64,000 bases of DNA from a bacterium (GCA_024231955.1 JAAEPZ010000253.1:1-64000), one strand, 5' to 3'; positions 51,276 to 60,800 are shown, counted from the stretch's first letter. Program-made: numbers and translations. Notes: a model not told the origin generated them from the sequence alone.

Positions 51276-52715
51276 ATGTCAGCCCCACACGAAACGCGTA
51301 TCCTGCAGCGCGACGAGCATCGTATCTCTCGCCAGGCGATGGATTCCGATGCGCTCAAGGTCATGTACCGCCTTCACAGAAACGGCTTCAAGGCCTATCT
51401 GGTCGGTGGCGGTGTTCGTGACCTGCTTCTCGGTCGCCAACCCAAGGATTACGACATCGGCACGGACGCCACCCCCGAACAGGTGCTCGACCTGTTTCGG
51501 AACAGTCGCGTCATAGGGCGCCGCTTCCCGATCGTACATGTTCTGTTCGGCAATGGTCTCGTAGTCGAGGTCTCCACCTTTCGGGCCGCCGACGATGAGG
51601 GTGAGGTCATCAACATTCCGTCCGATCAGGACAGTCTGGAGGAGCGGGCGTTGCTCCAGGCGGAGGCCGATACCATCATCGACGACGATGATGCAAACGG
51701 CGAGGCACCCGCCAAGATCGCGGTTGCCCCGGAGCAACCAGTCACCCGTCCGGAATTGGAACCGCCAAGACCCACCAACAAACAGCGGCGGCGATACGAT
51801 CGGGGTCGTCACATTCTCGAATTTACCGATCCCAGGCAGTACGGCCCCCCCAACGAGGATGCGCGCCGACGCGACCTCACCATCAACGGCCTGTTCTACG
51901 ATATCGACAACTTCAGCGTACTCGACTATGTGGGCGGGTTGGAGGATCTCGAGAATGGCGTGATCCGGACCATCGGCCCCCCGGATCTCCGTTTCAAATC
52001 CGACCCTGTCCGGATGATTCGCGCCATCCGCCACAGCGGACGCACCGGCTTCACCATCGAACCCGATACCTGGAATGCCATCCTGGAAAACAGGGGGCGG
52101 TTGACGGAGTGCAGCAAGGCCCGAGTTCTTGAAGAGTTCTATCGCGATCTGCGCGGCGGCGCCGCCTTCGCGACCCTGCGCATTCTCCGCGAGAGCGGAG
52201 TTCTGGGTGTGTTCCTCCCCGAATTGCTCGACTATCTCCCCGACTGGAGCGAGGATGAGGAGATTCCGATAGCCTGGAGACGGCTCCAGGCGCTCGACCG
52301 GCACATAGCCATCGGGGAGAGTTTCCCCCCGGCCTTCCTGCTCAGCCTGCTGATCGCCTTCCCCATGCTCGAATACATAGAGGAGGAGGCCCGCAAGATC
52401 CATCCGGTCAAGCTCGATATCGGCCGGGTAGCCTATCACTTTCTGAAACCGCTGACCTCAAGACTCGGCGTGGCTCGCCGCGATACGGAGCGGCTGTTCC
52501 TGATCTCCATCAGCCAGCGCCGCCTGTCCCAATGCAGGAAAGGGCATCAGGTCCCCAATTTCTTCGTCAACAAGCCCTATTTCGACGACGCCCTCAAGCT
52601 CTTCCTGTTCGACTGTGAGGCAATGAATGAGGAGCCGCCCGAGCTGAAGTTCTCCAATCGGCGTCAGAAGAAACGCCGGCCGCGCCGCAGGAAACGCAGT
52701 CGGCCGCGGGAATGA
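51276..52715 (+). CDS. pcnB: Poly(A) polymerase I / tRNA nucleotidyltransferase family (PcnB-like)
   Basis: A 479-residue class II nucleotidyltransferase. Head: FKAYLVGGGVRDLLLGRQPKDYDIGTDATPEQV (37-69), with catalytic Asp in DYDIGTD, and RVIGRRFPIVHVLF (76-89). An acidic, disordered insertion of about 70 residues (about 115-185) precedes the RRDLTINGLFYD motif. The C-terminus ends in a very basic tail (RRQKKRRPRRRKRSRPRE), as in E. coli PcnB. RRF-type head and the tail favour poly(A) polymerase over CCA addition, but this needs an assay. It ends at a strong bidirectional terminator. Confidence 0.85.
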   Translation: MSAPHETRILQRDEHRISRQAMDSDALKVMYRLHRNGFKAYLVGGGVRDLLLGRQPKDYDIGTDATPEQVLDLFRNSRVIGRRFPIVHVLFGNGLVVEVSTFRAADDEGEVINIPSDQDSLEERALLQAEADTIIDDDDANGEAPAKIAVAPEQPVTRPELEPPRPTNKQRRRYDRGRHILEFTDPRQYGPPNEDARRRDLTINGLFYDIDNFSVLDYVGGLEDLENGVIRTIGPPDLRFKSDPVRMIRAIRHSGRTGFTIEPDTWNAILENRGRLTECSKARVLEEFYRDLRGGAAFATLRILRESGVLGVFLPELLDYLPDWSEDEEIPIAWRRLQALDRHIAIGESFPPAFLLSLLIAFPMLEYIEEEARKIHPVKLDIGRVAYHFLKPLTSRLGVARRDTERLFLISISQRRLSQCRKGHQVPNFFVNKPYFDDALKLFLFDCEAMNEEPPELKFSNRRQKKRRPRRRKRSRPRE

Positions 52716-52801
52716 TCCCGCGCTCCCCTCCGTCTTGCGGGGAGGTCCTCGGGCGCGAACGGCGCACCGAGTCAGGCGTATTCGGAGTCAGACCTGAAAT
52801 T

Positions 52802-52840
52802 AAAATCTCCCGATCCAGCGGACCGGGAGATTTTTATTTT
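52802..52840 (+). terminator. Bidirectional intrinsic terminator between pcnB and a small lipoprotein gene
   Basis: AAAATCTCCCG / CGGGAGATTTT with an 11-base loop that can pair further, followed by TATTTTTT on the plus strand and TTTTAATTT on the minus strand. The flanking genes converge here. Confidence 0.9.
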
Positions 52841-52895
52841 TTCTTCGGGTTTGACGCCGGTATGCGCTGAACCGGCTTTAGGGCGCGGTTGACGC

Positions 52896-53285
52896 CTAAT
52901 CGAACACGGAAGTATTGATGCTGTAATACAGCCAGACAAGGAAGATCGAGGCACCGGTAACCAGAGTGGCCACCATCCACTTGTTGTTCTTATAGTACTT
53001 CACGGAGACGACCTGCTCCTTGGGCAGAAACAGTTCGAGCTCATTGCTGACAACTCCGTCATTGGTGATCTCAACCTGAAACAGTTTGTAGCCATCGGTC
53101 TCGCCATCGTATTCGATACCCTGAGCGACATAGGAAAGGCCGTTGATATCTTCGATGAGGATATTGACGTTCTGCTCGCCGGCATCCATAGCATTCTCGG
53201 GGCTGAGCTCCACCGCCGTCAGACACCCACCCAGGGCGAGGGGCAAAATGCACATCAATCCAACTAGAATCCAGGATCTCTTCAT
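52896..53285 (-). CDS. Small lipoprotein with C-terminal membrane segment, unknown function
   Basis: A 129-residue protein I do not recognise. The signal peptide (1-20) ends in the lipobox LGGC (Cys21). A beta-rich middle (40-100, SYVAQGIEYDGETDGYKLFQVE) is followed by one hydrophobic helix at 104-122 (WMVATLVTGASIFLVWLYY) close to the C-terminus. A lipoprotein with a C-terminal helix is unusual. ATG 53285 is chosen by the signal peptide; GAGGAG lies about 12 bases upstream. It is convergent with pcnB. Confidence 0.7.
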   Translation of the reverse strand: MKRSWILVGLMCILPLALGGCLTAVELSPENAMDAGEQNVNILIEDINGLSYVAQGIEYDGETDGYKLFQVEITNDGVVSNELELFLPKEQVVSVKYYKNNKWMVATLVTGASIFLVWLYYSINTSVFD

Positions 53286-53329
53286 AGTCTTAAATACTCC
53301 TCGAAAAAGAAAACTCCAATCGCGGCAGA

Positions 53330-53358
53330 ACTCTAACATGCAAACCGCTTTGCCGCAA
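53330..53358 (-). promoter_or_regulatory. Putative promoter of the small lipoprotein
   Basis: Minus strand TTGCGG, 17 bases, TAGAGT, with an expected leader of about 38 nt. Confidence 0.4.
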
Positions 53359-53381
53359 GTCCAGGCACAAAGGGAAAGGGA

Positions 53382-54782
53382 TCACAGGTCCCGATCCATC
53401 CGGTTTTTCGTGATTCCGGCAGGAACGGGCACCGGATATTCCCCACTGAAGCAGGCGGTACAGAAATCTTCGGGGTCATTGACGCAGCCCAGCATCCCCT
53501 CCAGGGAGAGATAGGCCAGCGAATCGACCCCGAGATATTCCGCAATGCCGACCTCATCGAACCGGTTCCGGATCAGCTCCTCCCTCGTCGGCATATCAAT
53601 ACCGTAATAACAGGGATGGGCAATCGCCGGTGAGCTGATTCTCAGATGGATCTCCCGCGCCCCGGCGTCACGCAGCAGCTTGACCAGTTTCCGCATGGTT
53701 GAGCCGCGGACGATGGAATCGTCCACGACAATCACCCGCTTGCCGTTCAGCACTCCACGTACCGGATTGAATTTAAGCAGAACCCCCGAATCGCGCACGC
53801 TCTGTTTCGGGCTGATGAAGGTCCGGCCGACATAGTGGTTGCGAATCAGGCCGAACTCAAAACGAACACCACTCTCCAGGCTGTAGCCCAGGGCGGCGCT
53901 GTTGCTCGAATCGGGAACGGAGATGACGAAATCGGCCTCCACCGGCTGCTCGCTCGCCAACTGCTTGCCCAGTTTGCGCCGCACCTTGTCGACATTCTCG
54001 TTGAACACGATGCTGTCGGGCCTGGCGAAGTAGACGAACTCGAAGACACAATGCGCGCGACGCGAACTCTCCCGCACCATCGTGCTGTGCAGGCCATTCT
54101 TGTCGATGGTTATCAACTCGCCCGGCAACACGTCGCGGATATAGCGTCCCTTCACGATGTCGAAGGCGCAACTCTCGCTCGAGAGCATCCAGGCATCCCC
54201 CAGCTTGCCCGCGCAGAGTGGGCGGAAACCGAGAGGATCGCGATAGGCGAAGAGCTTGTCCTTGGCCATGATCATCAGGGAGAAGGAGCCCTCCAGCCCG
54301 CTGACCGCCTCGGCGATCATCTTGTCCAGAGTGTCCTGATCGGAGCGGGCAATACGGTGCAGCACGATCTCGCTGTCGCTGGTGGACTGGAAGATGTGCC
54401 CCTTGCTCTCCATGGCATCACGCAGATGCACGGCGTTTGTGATGTTCCCGTTGTGGGCGATCGCGAGCCGCCCCACCTTGCAGTCCACCACGATCGGCTG
54501 GGCGTTGGTTATCCCCACGCGCCCAGTGGTCGAGTAGCGGTTATGCCCCAGGGAGATGGACCCGGTGAGTTGACCCAGGATCTGTTCGTTGAAAACATCG
54601 CCGACCAGCCCCATGCCGATATGGGTGCGCATCCGGCGCCCGTCGCTGACCGTGATGCCGCTCGATTCCTGCCCCCGGTGCTGCAACGAATACAGGCCGA
54701 GATAGGTGATATCCGCGGCCTGCTCCTGCCCGTAGGTTCCGAAAATGCCACACTCTTCACGTGGACGATCGAGATGTTCCAC
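53382..54782 (-). CDS. purF: Amidophosphoribosyltransferase
   Basis: A 466-residue enzyme of the Bacillus type. A short propeptide (1-10) precedes the catalytic Cys11 (EECGIFGTYG). The PRPP-binding motif is VIVVDDSIVRGSTMRK (about 355-370). The Cys residues of the iron-sulfur cluster appear as CVNDPEDFCTACFSGEYP near the C-terminus. It makes phosphoribosylamine, the first purine step. It is last of purL-purQ-purS-purF. Confidence 0.96.
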   Translation of the reverse strand: MEHLDRPREECGIFGTYGQEQAADITYLGLYSLQHRGQESSGITVSDGRRMRTHIGMGLVGDVFNEQILGQLTGSISLGHNRYSTTGRVGITNAQPIVVDCKVGRLAIAHNGNITNAVHLRDAMESKGHIFQSTSDSEIVLHRIARSDQDTLDKMIAEAVSGLEGSFSLMIMAKDKLFAYRDPLGFRPLCAGKLGDAWMLSSESCAFDIVKGRYIRDVLPGELITIDKNGLHSTMVRESSRRAHCVFEFVYFARPDSIVFNENVDKVRRKLGKQLASEQPVEADFVISVPDSSNSAALGYSLESGVRFEFGLIRNHYVGRTFISPKQSVRDSGVLLKFNPVRGVLNGKRVIVVDDSIVRGSTMRKLVKLLRDAGAREIHLRISSPAIAHPCYYGIDMPTREELIRNRFDEVGIAEYLGVDSLAYLSLEGMLGCVNDPEDFCTACFSGEYPVPVPAGITKNRMDRDL

Positions 54783-54783
54783 C

Positions 54784-55386
54784 TCACGCCTCCATGGTTG
54801 CGCGGGAAACGGCCTCCAGCTTCAACAGATGACCCTCCTGATAATGAGGGTTGAGCAGCAGCCCCTTGCGCCTGTCGCGGGACAGCGCCAGTCCGGCCAC
54901 GAATCCCCGGGCGTGCGCTTCATCCTGGGCGTGGAGCCGGATATCCCAGAGGGTGCCGGTTCGAACCGAGGTGAGATTCACCCCCCGGGCCCTCAGCTGC
55001 GCGCCACTGGCCCGCAGCAGATCAGGTCGCTCGCCCCCCTCGTCCGTAACCCAGACGAGAGCGCGCCAGAGGTCACCCTCGGGCTGCTCGGGCCGCGGTC
55101 GGGTGTCGGCGAGCGCCAGCCGCCGGCCGTCACCGAGAGTGTTTTCCGTCAGGAACTCACGCGCCTGCTTGTTGGGATTATAGTAGGACGAGGTCCGCTC
55201 GAGCTCCACGTCGAGTGCGGCGCGAAACGCGGCGAGGTCCGCGTCCGGGCTCTCGAACCGCCAGAGGTCGTAGCGGGTCAACCCCTCCAGAATGCCCTGC
55301 CAGCCCAGGGTCTCCGTCAGGGAGAGCCAGGCAGTGGCGCGCACCAGGTCGATGGTTGTCAGTTTGACTTGCAGATCGAGACGCAT
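54784..55386 (-). CDS. purS: Double-domain PurS-like subunit of FGAM synthase
   Basis: A 200-residue protein between purQ and purF, where purS belongs, but PurS is normally about 80 residues. The second half (about 106-195) fits PurS well: a first strand (ALVWVTDEGG), a helix (LLRASGAQLRARGV), the VRTGTLWDIRL strand (equivalent to VRxGK), a helix and LLLNP (176-180). The first half (about 5-80) has the same plan with TRYDLWRF (37-44) and YYNP (68-71). The two NP motifs are 109 residues apart. I infer a tandem fusion of two PurS units. Its ATG overlaps the purQ stop (TGATG). Confidence 0.65.
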   Translation of the reverse strand: MRLDLQVKLTTIDLVRATAWLSLTETLGWQGILEGLTRYDLWRFESPDADLAAFRAALDVELERTSSYYNPNKQAREFLTENTLGDGRRLALADTRPRPEQPEGDLWRALVWVTDEGGERPDLLRASGAQLRARGVNLTSVRTGTLWDIRLHAQDEAHARGFVAGLALSRDRRKGLLLNPHYQEGHLLKLEAVSRATMEA

Positions 55387-56219
55387 CAGGACTCCTTCCG
55401 ACGGGACGCCGCGGCGACCATCGCCGTGAACAGGGCATGGCCCGGTCCGGGCCCTTGCAGATCATCCCAACTGCCCATGGCGGCTTGCCGCCTGGCACCC
55501 CAGTCCCCCTCCAGCATCTCGGGCACCTGGCCCAACCAGGCGCACCGTTCGGGATGGGGCATCATCGCCAGCACATTCCCGGCCCGGTTGCAGATCCCCG
55601 CCACATCCATGACGCTGCCGTTGGGATTCACGGGCCAGCCGTCTGCGGCGGAACCATCGGCCTTGGCATAGCGCATCACGATCTGACCCGCCGCGTCAAG
55701 CTGCTCGAAGAGCCCCTCGTTGCGACTTGTGAACCGCCCCTCGCCGTGAGCAAACGGAACCGGGAGAACGGAGCCGTTCAAAGCGGCCGCCCACGAGGGT
55801 GACTCCGGATTGGATTTCAGAAAGCGCCAATCGGAGAAGTAGCCCTCCCGATCCGGCATCCGGTTGGGGGCGATGGCCAGTTCCAGACCACCGGCCAGTC
55901 CGGGTACGAACCCGGCTTCAACCAGCACCTGGGCGCCGTTGCAGATACCCAGCACCGGTTTGCCCAGCTCTATCGCCTCAGCCACCGCATCGAGAATCCG
56001 CTCCTTGGCCGCCACCGCACCGGCACGAATGCGGTCCTGATAGCTGAACCCTCCGGGGAGGAGGAACAGATCGTATTCCGTCAACAGGGTGGAGTCGACA
56101 TTCCAACGGAGGACATCGGCCTCCGCACCGGCCGCGCGCAGGGCGCGTGCCGATTCGTATTCGCAGTTCACACCGGGAAACTGAATGACCGCCGCGCGCG
56201 GTTTGGACAGCGCACTCAT
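55386..56219 (-). CDS. purQ: FGAM synthase glutaminase subunit
   Basis: A 277-residue class I glutamine amidotransferase. The nucleophile Cys is in LGICNGAQVLVEAG (about 93), and the His-Glu pair in MMPHPERC (about 241). It supplies ammonia to PurL. It overlaps purL by four bases and purS by one, so the subunits are coupled. It is somewhat longer than Bacillus PurQ (227). Confidence 0.94.
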   Translation of the reverse strand: MSALSKPRAAVIQFPGVNCEYESARALRAAGAEADVLRWNVDSTLLTEYDLFLLPGGFSYQDRIRAGAVAAKERILDAVAEAIELGKPVLGICNGAQVLVEAGFVPGLAGGLELAIAPNRMPDREGYFSDWRFLKSNPESPSWAAALNGSVLPVPFAHGEGRFTSRNEGLFEQLDAAGQIVMRYAKADGSAADGWPVNPNGSVMDVAGICNRAGNVLAMMPHPERCAWLGQVPEMLEGDWGARRQAAMGSWDDLQGPGPGHALFTAMVAAASRRKES

Positions 56220-58597
56220 GACGTACCTCCCTCACCGGCCGGGAAGAGATCGGGCAGCGTTCGCCGCCAGGCCCTCTCCAGCTCATCGCCCGCCAGATTC
56301 AACACCGCCGCACCAGCGGCCGCGATCGCCAGCGAACGCTCTTCGGTCACCTCGCCAAGCCGGTACGGTTCGACGTCGTGACGGGCACAGAGCGCCTTGA
56401 AATCATCAACCCTGTCGGTTGCGATCTCGGTGACGAACCCACCCGTCTCGGTGAACAGCTGAATATCCAGGGCCAGATTCGAAGCGGGCAACTCCAGCTT
56501 GAGTCCCCTCCCGCTCTCGGGGCGTCGCCCGAGTATCATCTCGGTGACGCAAACCGCCAGACCACCCTCGGCGATGTCGTGAGCGGCCTTGACCATACCG
56601 GCCTGCACGGCCTGGATCATCACCAGCGCCTCGGCGCGCACCTTACCGAAATCGGGCTCGGGCAGTTTGCCCCCCTTGCTGGCGTAGACCAGACGGTTGT
56701 AGACGCCGCCCCCCATCTCGTCCAGCCGTTCGCCGATCATGAACACCGGGTTTCCTGCCCCCTTGAACTGCTGTCCGGGGACCCGGGAGATATCCGCCAC
56801 ACGACCGGCCAGTGCGACGATGGGGCTCGGCGGGATCGCCGCGCCCCGTGAACTCTCGTTGTAGAAACTGACGTTGCCGCTGATCACGGGGATGGGATCG
56901 TTGGGCTCGGCCCCCGTCTCCTCCTCGGTCATCCGACCGATGCCGCGGCAGGCGGCGCCGATGGCCCGCACACCCTCGACAAACGCCCCGAAGGGGCCGG
57001 CCTTTTCGGGATTGCCGTAGTTGAGACAGTCGGTGAGCGCCAGCGGCCAACCGCCCTGGCAGGCCAGATTGCGCACCGACTCGCAGACAGCCAGCGCCGC
57101 GCCCCGCCAGGGATCGCGTTCGCCGTACCACGGATTGCCGTCACAGGTGATCGCCAGCCCGAGGGGGTTGTCCATGAAGGGGGAGAGTACGCCGGCATCG
57201 CCCTCGCCGGGGCGGAGGCAGGTGTGTCCCTGCACCTCACTGTCGTAGTGCTGGTAGAGGTAGCTGCGGTCGCAGATGTTCGGATCGGCCAGCAGCATGA
57301 GCAGGTCTCGACCGAGGTCGCGATTGCTCTCCCGCACGGGCGCGGGGAGCTCCATCACTTCAGGCGCGCTTTCGCGATCGTAGCGGATACCTGAGGTAAC
57401 CACCTCGATATCGGAGTCGGACAGCACCTCGTCGCCACGGGTCAGTACGTAGCGCCGGTCATTGGTGACCTCACCCACAACACGGGCGCAGGCGCCGGGA
57501 TAAACGTGGGGCAGGTCGAACTCCTCGTTGTAGATCCTCAGGACACGTTCGCTGAACCGACGGGGTACCGCGAGACCGTAGCGCTCCTGCGTCTCGCTGC
57601 AGGCGATAACGCGGCTGGCGAGTTCATCGCTTGATACCGAAACCCTGGCCAGATCCACCTTCATGCCGAAGCCGCCGGCTTCGGCCAGTTCACTGGAGAC
57701 GCAGGCGATGCCGCCGGCACCCAGATCCTTGAAACCGATGGGGACACCCTCGACGCGGGCCAGATCCAGTACGGCCTTGTTGGCCTGGCTCAGAACCCGT
57801 TTGAGGAAGGGATCGGGCACCTGCACGGCCCCGCGATTCTCCTCCTCGTCGTCGAGTATGATGCTGGCGAAGGCCGCGCCGCCGAAACCGCTTTCGTCGG
57901 TGGGCTTGCCGATGAGGATGAAGTCGTACTGCTCGTCGGCCGCCTCTTTGGGCACCCGGCTGCGGACGATTTCGTCCTCGGGCACGAGTCCCAACGCCAC
58001 GACATTGACGAGACAGTTGTCGTCGTAGCCGGGGTGGAACACCAGATCGCCGCCGAGATTCGGCACACCGAGGGCGTTACCGTAATGCCAGATGCCGTCC
58101 ACGACACCCGCCATGATCTCGCGACTGCGCCTGGCGGCGGCACCGTTGGGATCGCCGAAACGGAGAGGATCAAGAACCCCCACCACTTCGGCCCCCATAC
58201 AGTAGACATCGCGCACGATACCCCCGATACCGGTGGCCGCCCCCTCGAAGGGGAGCACCTGGCTCGGATGGTTGTGGCTCTCGTGGCTCAGGACCAGGCC
58301 CCAGGAGCGGCCATCCGCCGTACCAAGGCGGACGATGCCTGCATCCTCCACCGGTCCCAGGATCACATCCGGGCCGTCGGTGGGCAGGTTCTCGCCAAGG
58401 AAACGGCGACTGCTCTTGTAGCTGCAGTGCTCGCTCCACATGGTGTCGAAAAGCGTGAGTTCGGTGAGGGTCGGGGCACGCCCGAGCAACTCCTCAACCT
58501 TGCGCGCCTCATCGAGTTTGAGCGTAAGGGAGTATTTTGAAAGGACTTCGGCTAACTCGGCTTCGGTGAGCCGACTTACTTCGATCACCGCTTCCAT
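56216..58597 (-). CDS. purL: FGAM synthase large subunit (small-type PurL)
   Basis: A 793-residue PurL without the glutaminase domain, a little longer than the usual 720-750. Signatures: TMWSEHCSYKSSRRFL (52-67), LSHESHNHPSQVLPFEGAATGIGG (about 104-127) and the second AIRS-like half (about 430-790, ALTDCLNYGNPEK near 530). It converts FGAR to FGAM with PurQ and PurS. It is the first gene of the operon. Confidence 0.96.
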   Translation of the reverse strand: MEAVIEVSRLTEAELAEVLSKYSLTLKLDEARKVEELLGRAPTLTELTLFDTMWSEHCSYKSSRRFLGENLPTDGPDVILGPVEDAGIVRLGTADGRSWGLVLSHESHNHPSQVLPFEGAATGIGGIVRDVYCMGAEVVGVLDPLRFGDPNGAAARRSREIMAGVVDGIWHYGNALGVPNLGGDLVFHPGYDDNCLVNVVALGLVPEDEIVRSRVPKEAADEQYDFILIGKPTDESGFGGAAFASIILDDEEENRGAVQVPDPFLKRVLSQANKAVLDLARVEGVPIGFKDLGAGGIACVSSELAEAGGFGMKVDLARVSVSSDELASRVIACSETQERYGLAVPRRFSERVLRIYNEEFDLPHVYPGACARVVGEVTNDRRYVLTRGDEVLSDSDIEVVTSGIRYDRESAPEVMELPAPVRESNRDLGRDLLMLLADPNICDRSYLYQHYDSEVQGHTCLRPGEGDAGVLSPFMDNPLGLAITCDGNPWYGERDPWRGAALAVCESVRNLACQGGWPLALTDCLNYGNPEKAGPFGAFVEGVRAIGAACRGIGRMTEEETGAEPNDPIPVISGNVSFYNESSRGAAIPPSPIVALAGRVADISRVPGQQFKGAGNPVFMIGERLDEMGGGVYNRLVYASKGGKLPEPDFGKVRAEALVMIQAVQAGMVKAAHDIAEGGLAVCVTEMILGRRPESGRGLKLELPASNLALDIQLFTETGGFVTEIATDRVDDFKALCARHDVEPYRLGEVTEERSLAIAAAGAAVLNLAGDELERAWRRTLPDLFPAGEGGTS

Positions 58598-58656
58598 GGG
58601 ATGACCGCCTGACTTTAGGGCTGGAAATTTTGGTTTGCAGAACCGGGAAAGACCAT

Positions 58657-58684
58657 ATACTAGGCAAGTCGCCGGATATGTCCA
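58657..58684 (-). promoter_or_regulatory. Putative promoter of purL-purQ-purS-purF
   Basis: Minus strand TGGACA, 16 bases, TAGTAT, about 60 bases before the purL ATG. No PurR-like box was recognised. Confidence 0.35.
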
Positions 58685-58808
58685 GCTATTTTCGAGTCAT
58701 ATTGACGCGACAACTATCACAGACCTTCAGCCAATGCTTCAGCTACTCGTCAAAACGGTCGATAGACAAAACGGTTAACTCAATCTATCCATCCGCGAAA
58801 GGACGCCC

Positions 58809-59852
58809 ATGGATTCCCACAAAACTATTCAGTCCATCTTCCACGTACTGGGGATACTGGTCATTCTCGGTTTCCTGGCCCTGCAGGGGGGCAGCTGCAT
58901 GCTGTTGATGTCCGCCATGAGCGACAGCGGCGGCAGCAGCGGCGCCACCCCGGGGCTCAGCAATGCCGGAACCAACACGGTTACACTGGGCGGTGACACG
59001 GCTGAGGCGACCTTCCTCCGGATTCCGGTTTTCGGTGTTATCTCGGCCGATGCGGATGAGAATTACTTCGGCCTGACCACCCACCTCCCCCTGCCCGACA
59101 TGGTCGATGAACTGCTTGCTTACGCCTACGACTCCCCCCAGGTGGATGGCATCCTGGTGGATATCGATTCGCCAGGCGGCGCGGTCGATCCAAGCGATGT
59201 GATCTTTCACAAGCTCCGCCAGTTCTCGGCCGAGACGGGCAAGCCCGTCGTTGCGCAGATGAACGGGATGGCGGCCAGCGGCGGCTTCTACATCGCCATG
59301 GGGGCGGAGAGGGTGCTGGCGCATCCGAGCTGTCTGACCGGTTCGATCGGCGTCATCATCCAGACCTGGAATGCGGCGGGGCTCATGGAGAAGGCGGGGC
59401 TCGAACTGGTGACTCTGACCAGCGGTCCCAACAAGGATCTGCTCAACCCCGGGCGAAAGATGCGACCCGAGGAGCGGGAGATCATCATGAGCGTGGTCAA
59501 CGACGCCTATGACTCCTTTGTCGATGCCGTTGTCGCGGGGCGCGATCTGGATGAGGTCACCGTGCGCGAACTGGCCGACGGCCGCATCTATACCGCACGT
59601 CAGGCGCTGGAGCTCGATCTCATCGACGCCATCGGTTACGACGACGATCTGCTGGCGATGATGTGCGAAGTCGCGGAGGTCGGCAGCGTAAACGTGATCG
59701 ACCGCAGCCTCGCCAGCCCCCTCTGGGAATCGCTGGGGCTCAACATCCAAAGCGCGATCTCAAACAGTATGCCCGGTTCGACGGTCGACAAGATACTCGA
59801 ACGCTACAGCCTGGAGCCGGGGCTCTACTATCTGTGGGCGCCGGGCTTCTAG
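58809..59852 (+). CDS. S49 signal peptide peptidase-like protease (SppA family)
   Basis: A 347-residue protein with one N-terminal membrane segment (about 8-30) and a Ser/Gly-rich linker (36-60). The S49 core has the GxxV/DIDSPGG motif (VDIDSPGGAVD, 117-127), the nucleophile Ser157 in MNGMAASGGFYIA and the expected general-base Lys209 in TSGPNKDLLNP. It is a single-copy (about 330-residue) type like Bacillus SppA, which forms rings that degrade leftover signal peptides. AAAGGA precedes the ATG. Confidence 0.92.
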   Translation: MDSHKTIQSIFHVLGILVILGFLALQGGSCMLLMSAMSDSGGSSGATPGLSNAGTNTVTLGGDTAEATFLRIPVFGVISADADENYFGLTTHLPLPDMVDELLAYAYDSPQVDGILVDIDSPGGAVDPSDVIFHKLRQFSAETGKPVVAQMNGMAASGGFYIAMGAERVLAHPSCLTGSIGVIIQTWNAAGLMEKAGLELVTLTSGPNKDLLNPGRKMRPEEREIIMSVVNDAYDSFVDAVVAGRDLDEVTVRELADGRIYTARQALELDLIDAIGYDDDLLAMMCEVAEVGSVNVIDRSLASPLWESLGLNIQSAISNSMPGSTVDKILERYSLEPGLYYLWAPGF

Positions 59853-59878
59853 CGGCAATTCAACATTCACTGCCAGCA

Positions 59879-59910
59879 AGCCCCGGAGCGTTAAACTCTC
59901 CGGGGCTTTT
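59879..59910 (+). terminator. Intrinsic terminator after the S49 peptidase
   Basis: AGCCCCGGAG / CTCCGGGGCT, a perfect 10-bp stem, followed by TTTT, 27 bp past the stop. Confidence 0.9.
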
Positions 59911-59964
59911 GGATTTTAAGGCCTCTTGAGCATCGTGCGCTCAGGGGTTCACGATAACGAAACA

Positions 59965-59987
59965 CCCGGATCCGTTGTGGACCCGGG
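59965..59987 (-). terminator. Hairpin after the small barrel protein
   Basis: Minus strand CCCGGGTCC / GGATCCGGG (one G-U pair), followed only by TGTTTC. It lies 33 bp past the stop. Likely a weak terminator. Confidence 0.5.
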
Positions 59988-60019
59988 CGCTCTGCATACT
60001 TTCGCTGATTCAAGCGAAC

Positions 60020-60568
60020 CTAGAAGTTGTAGACACCGACTATGCTGATGTTGTTGGCGTCGCTGACCATGTTGAAGCGGCCCTCTACGCTGAACTGCTC
60101 GTTGACCTGGTAGCCGGCGCCGCCGCAGAGGGTGAGCTCCATGGAGCTGTCATCGGTATCGCCCAGGAGGCCCGTGGGATCCTCGGGACCGGTGTAATCC
60201 GCGTCAAACGCGACCCGGGTCAGCCCCGCTCCGCCCAGAAAATACATCGGGCTGGAGAGGTCGCGGTGGTACTCGGCCAGCACCATGAAGGGCATGAAGC
60301 TGTAGCTGAAGTCGAAGTGCGGGAGGTCCTGATCGCCGAACATGATGTAACCGATCTCTCCCCGCATGATGATTTCGTCGGTGTGGGGCACGGTCACGCC
60401 GATGCAGCCGCCGAAGCCGGTGCCGGCGTGATCGCTGAAGTCGCCCATGGGCAGAACCAGGGTACCCATGCCGTAGAAGGTTTTGGCGTCGAAGTCCAGA
60501 GCCATGGCGGGAGCCACCGACATCATAACGAGAAGAGACAGAATCGAAAGAACTAACAGCCTGCGCAT
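60020..60568 (-). CDS. Small outer-membrane beta-barrel-like protein
   Basis: A 182-residue protein with a signal peptide (1-23, ending APAMA). Alternating strands with Gly turns follow, for example FYGMGTLVLPMGDFSDHAGTGFGGCIGV and VGVYNF at the C-terminus with a terminal Phe, the usual mark for barrel insertion. It fits an eight-stranded porin-like or OmpW/OmpX-like barrel of unknown role. GGAGG lies nine bases before ATG 60568. Confidence 0.75.
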   Translation of the reverse strand: MRRLLVLSILSLLVMMSVAPAMALDFDAKTFYGMGTLVLPMGDFSDHAGTGFGGCIGVTVPHTDEIIMRGEIGYIMFGDQDLPHFDFSYSFMPFMVLAEYHRDLSSPMYFLGGAGLTRVAFDADYTGPEDPTGLLGDTDDSSMELTLCGGAGYQVNEQFSVEGRFNMVSDANNISIVGVYNF

Positions 60569-60776
60569 GATGCATGGCCTCCGTTGGATTGAGGGCAAAT
60601 GAGAACGACAGTATTCTACGGGCAGGAGTTAATGTTACTGCACGGCTTAACTCAAGGTTTATTTTGATTCCCATGTCACAATTCTCTCGCGAACATTGTA
60701 ACGGGCCGCTCCGGCAAAGGATCAATACCTGTTGCTGTCAGCCGAGGAGCTACGCACCCTCCCATTAAAACGGAAA

Positions 60777-60800
60777 GCTCCCGCTGGAGAGATCGGGAGC
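60777..60800 (-). terminator. Terminator after the flavoprotein
   Basis: Minus strand GCTCCCG / CGGGAGC with a 10-base loop, followed by TTTCCGTTTT. Confidence 0.6.
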
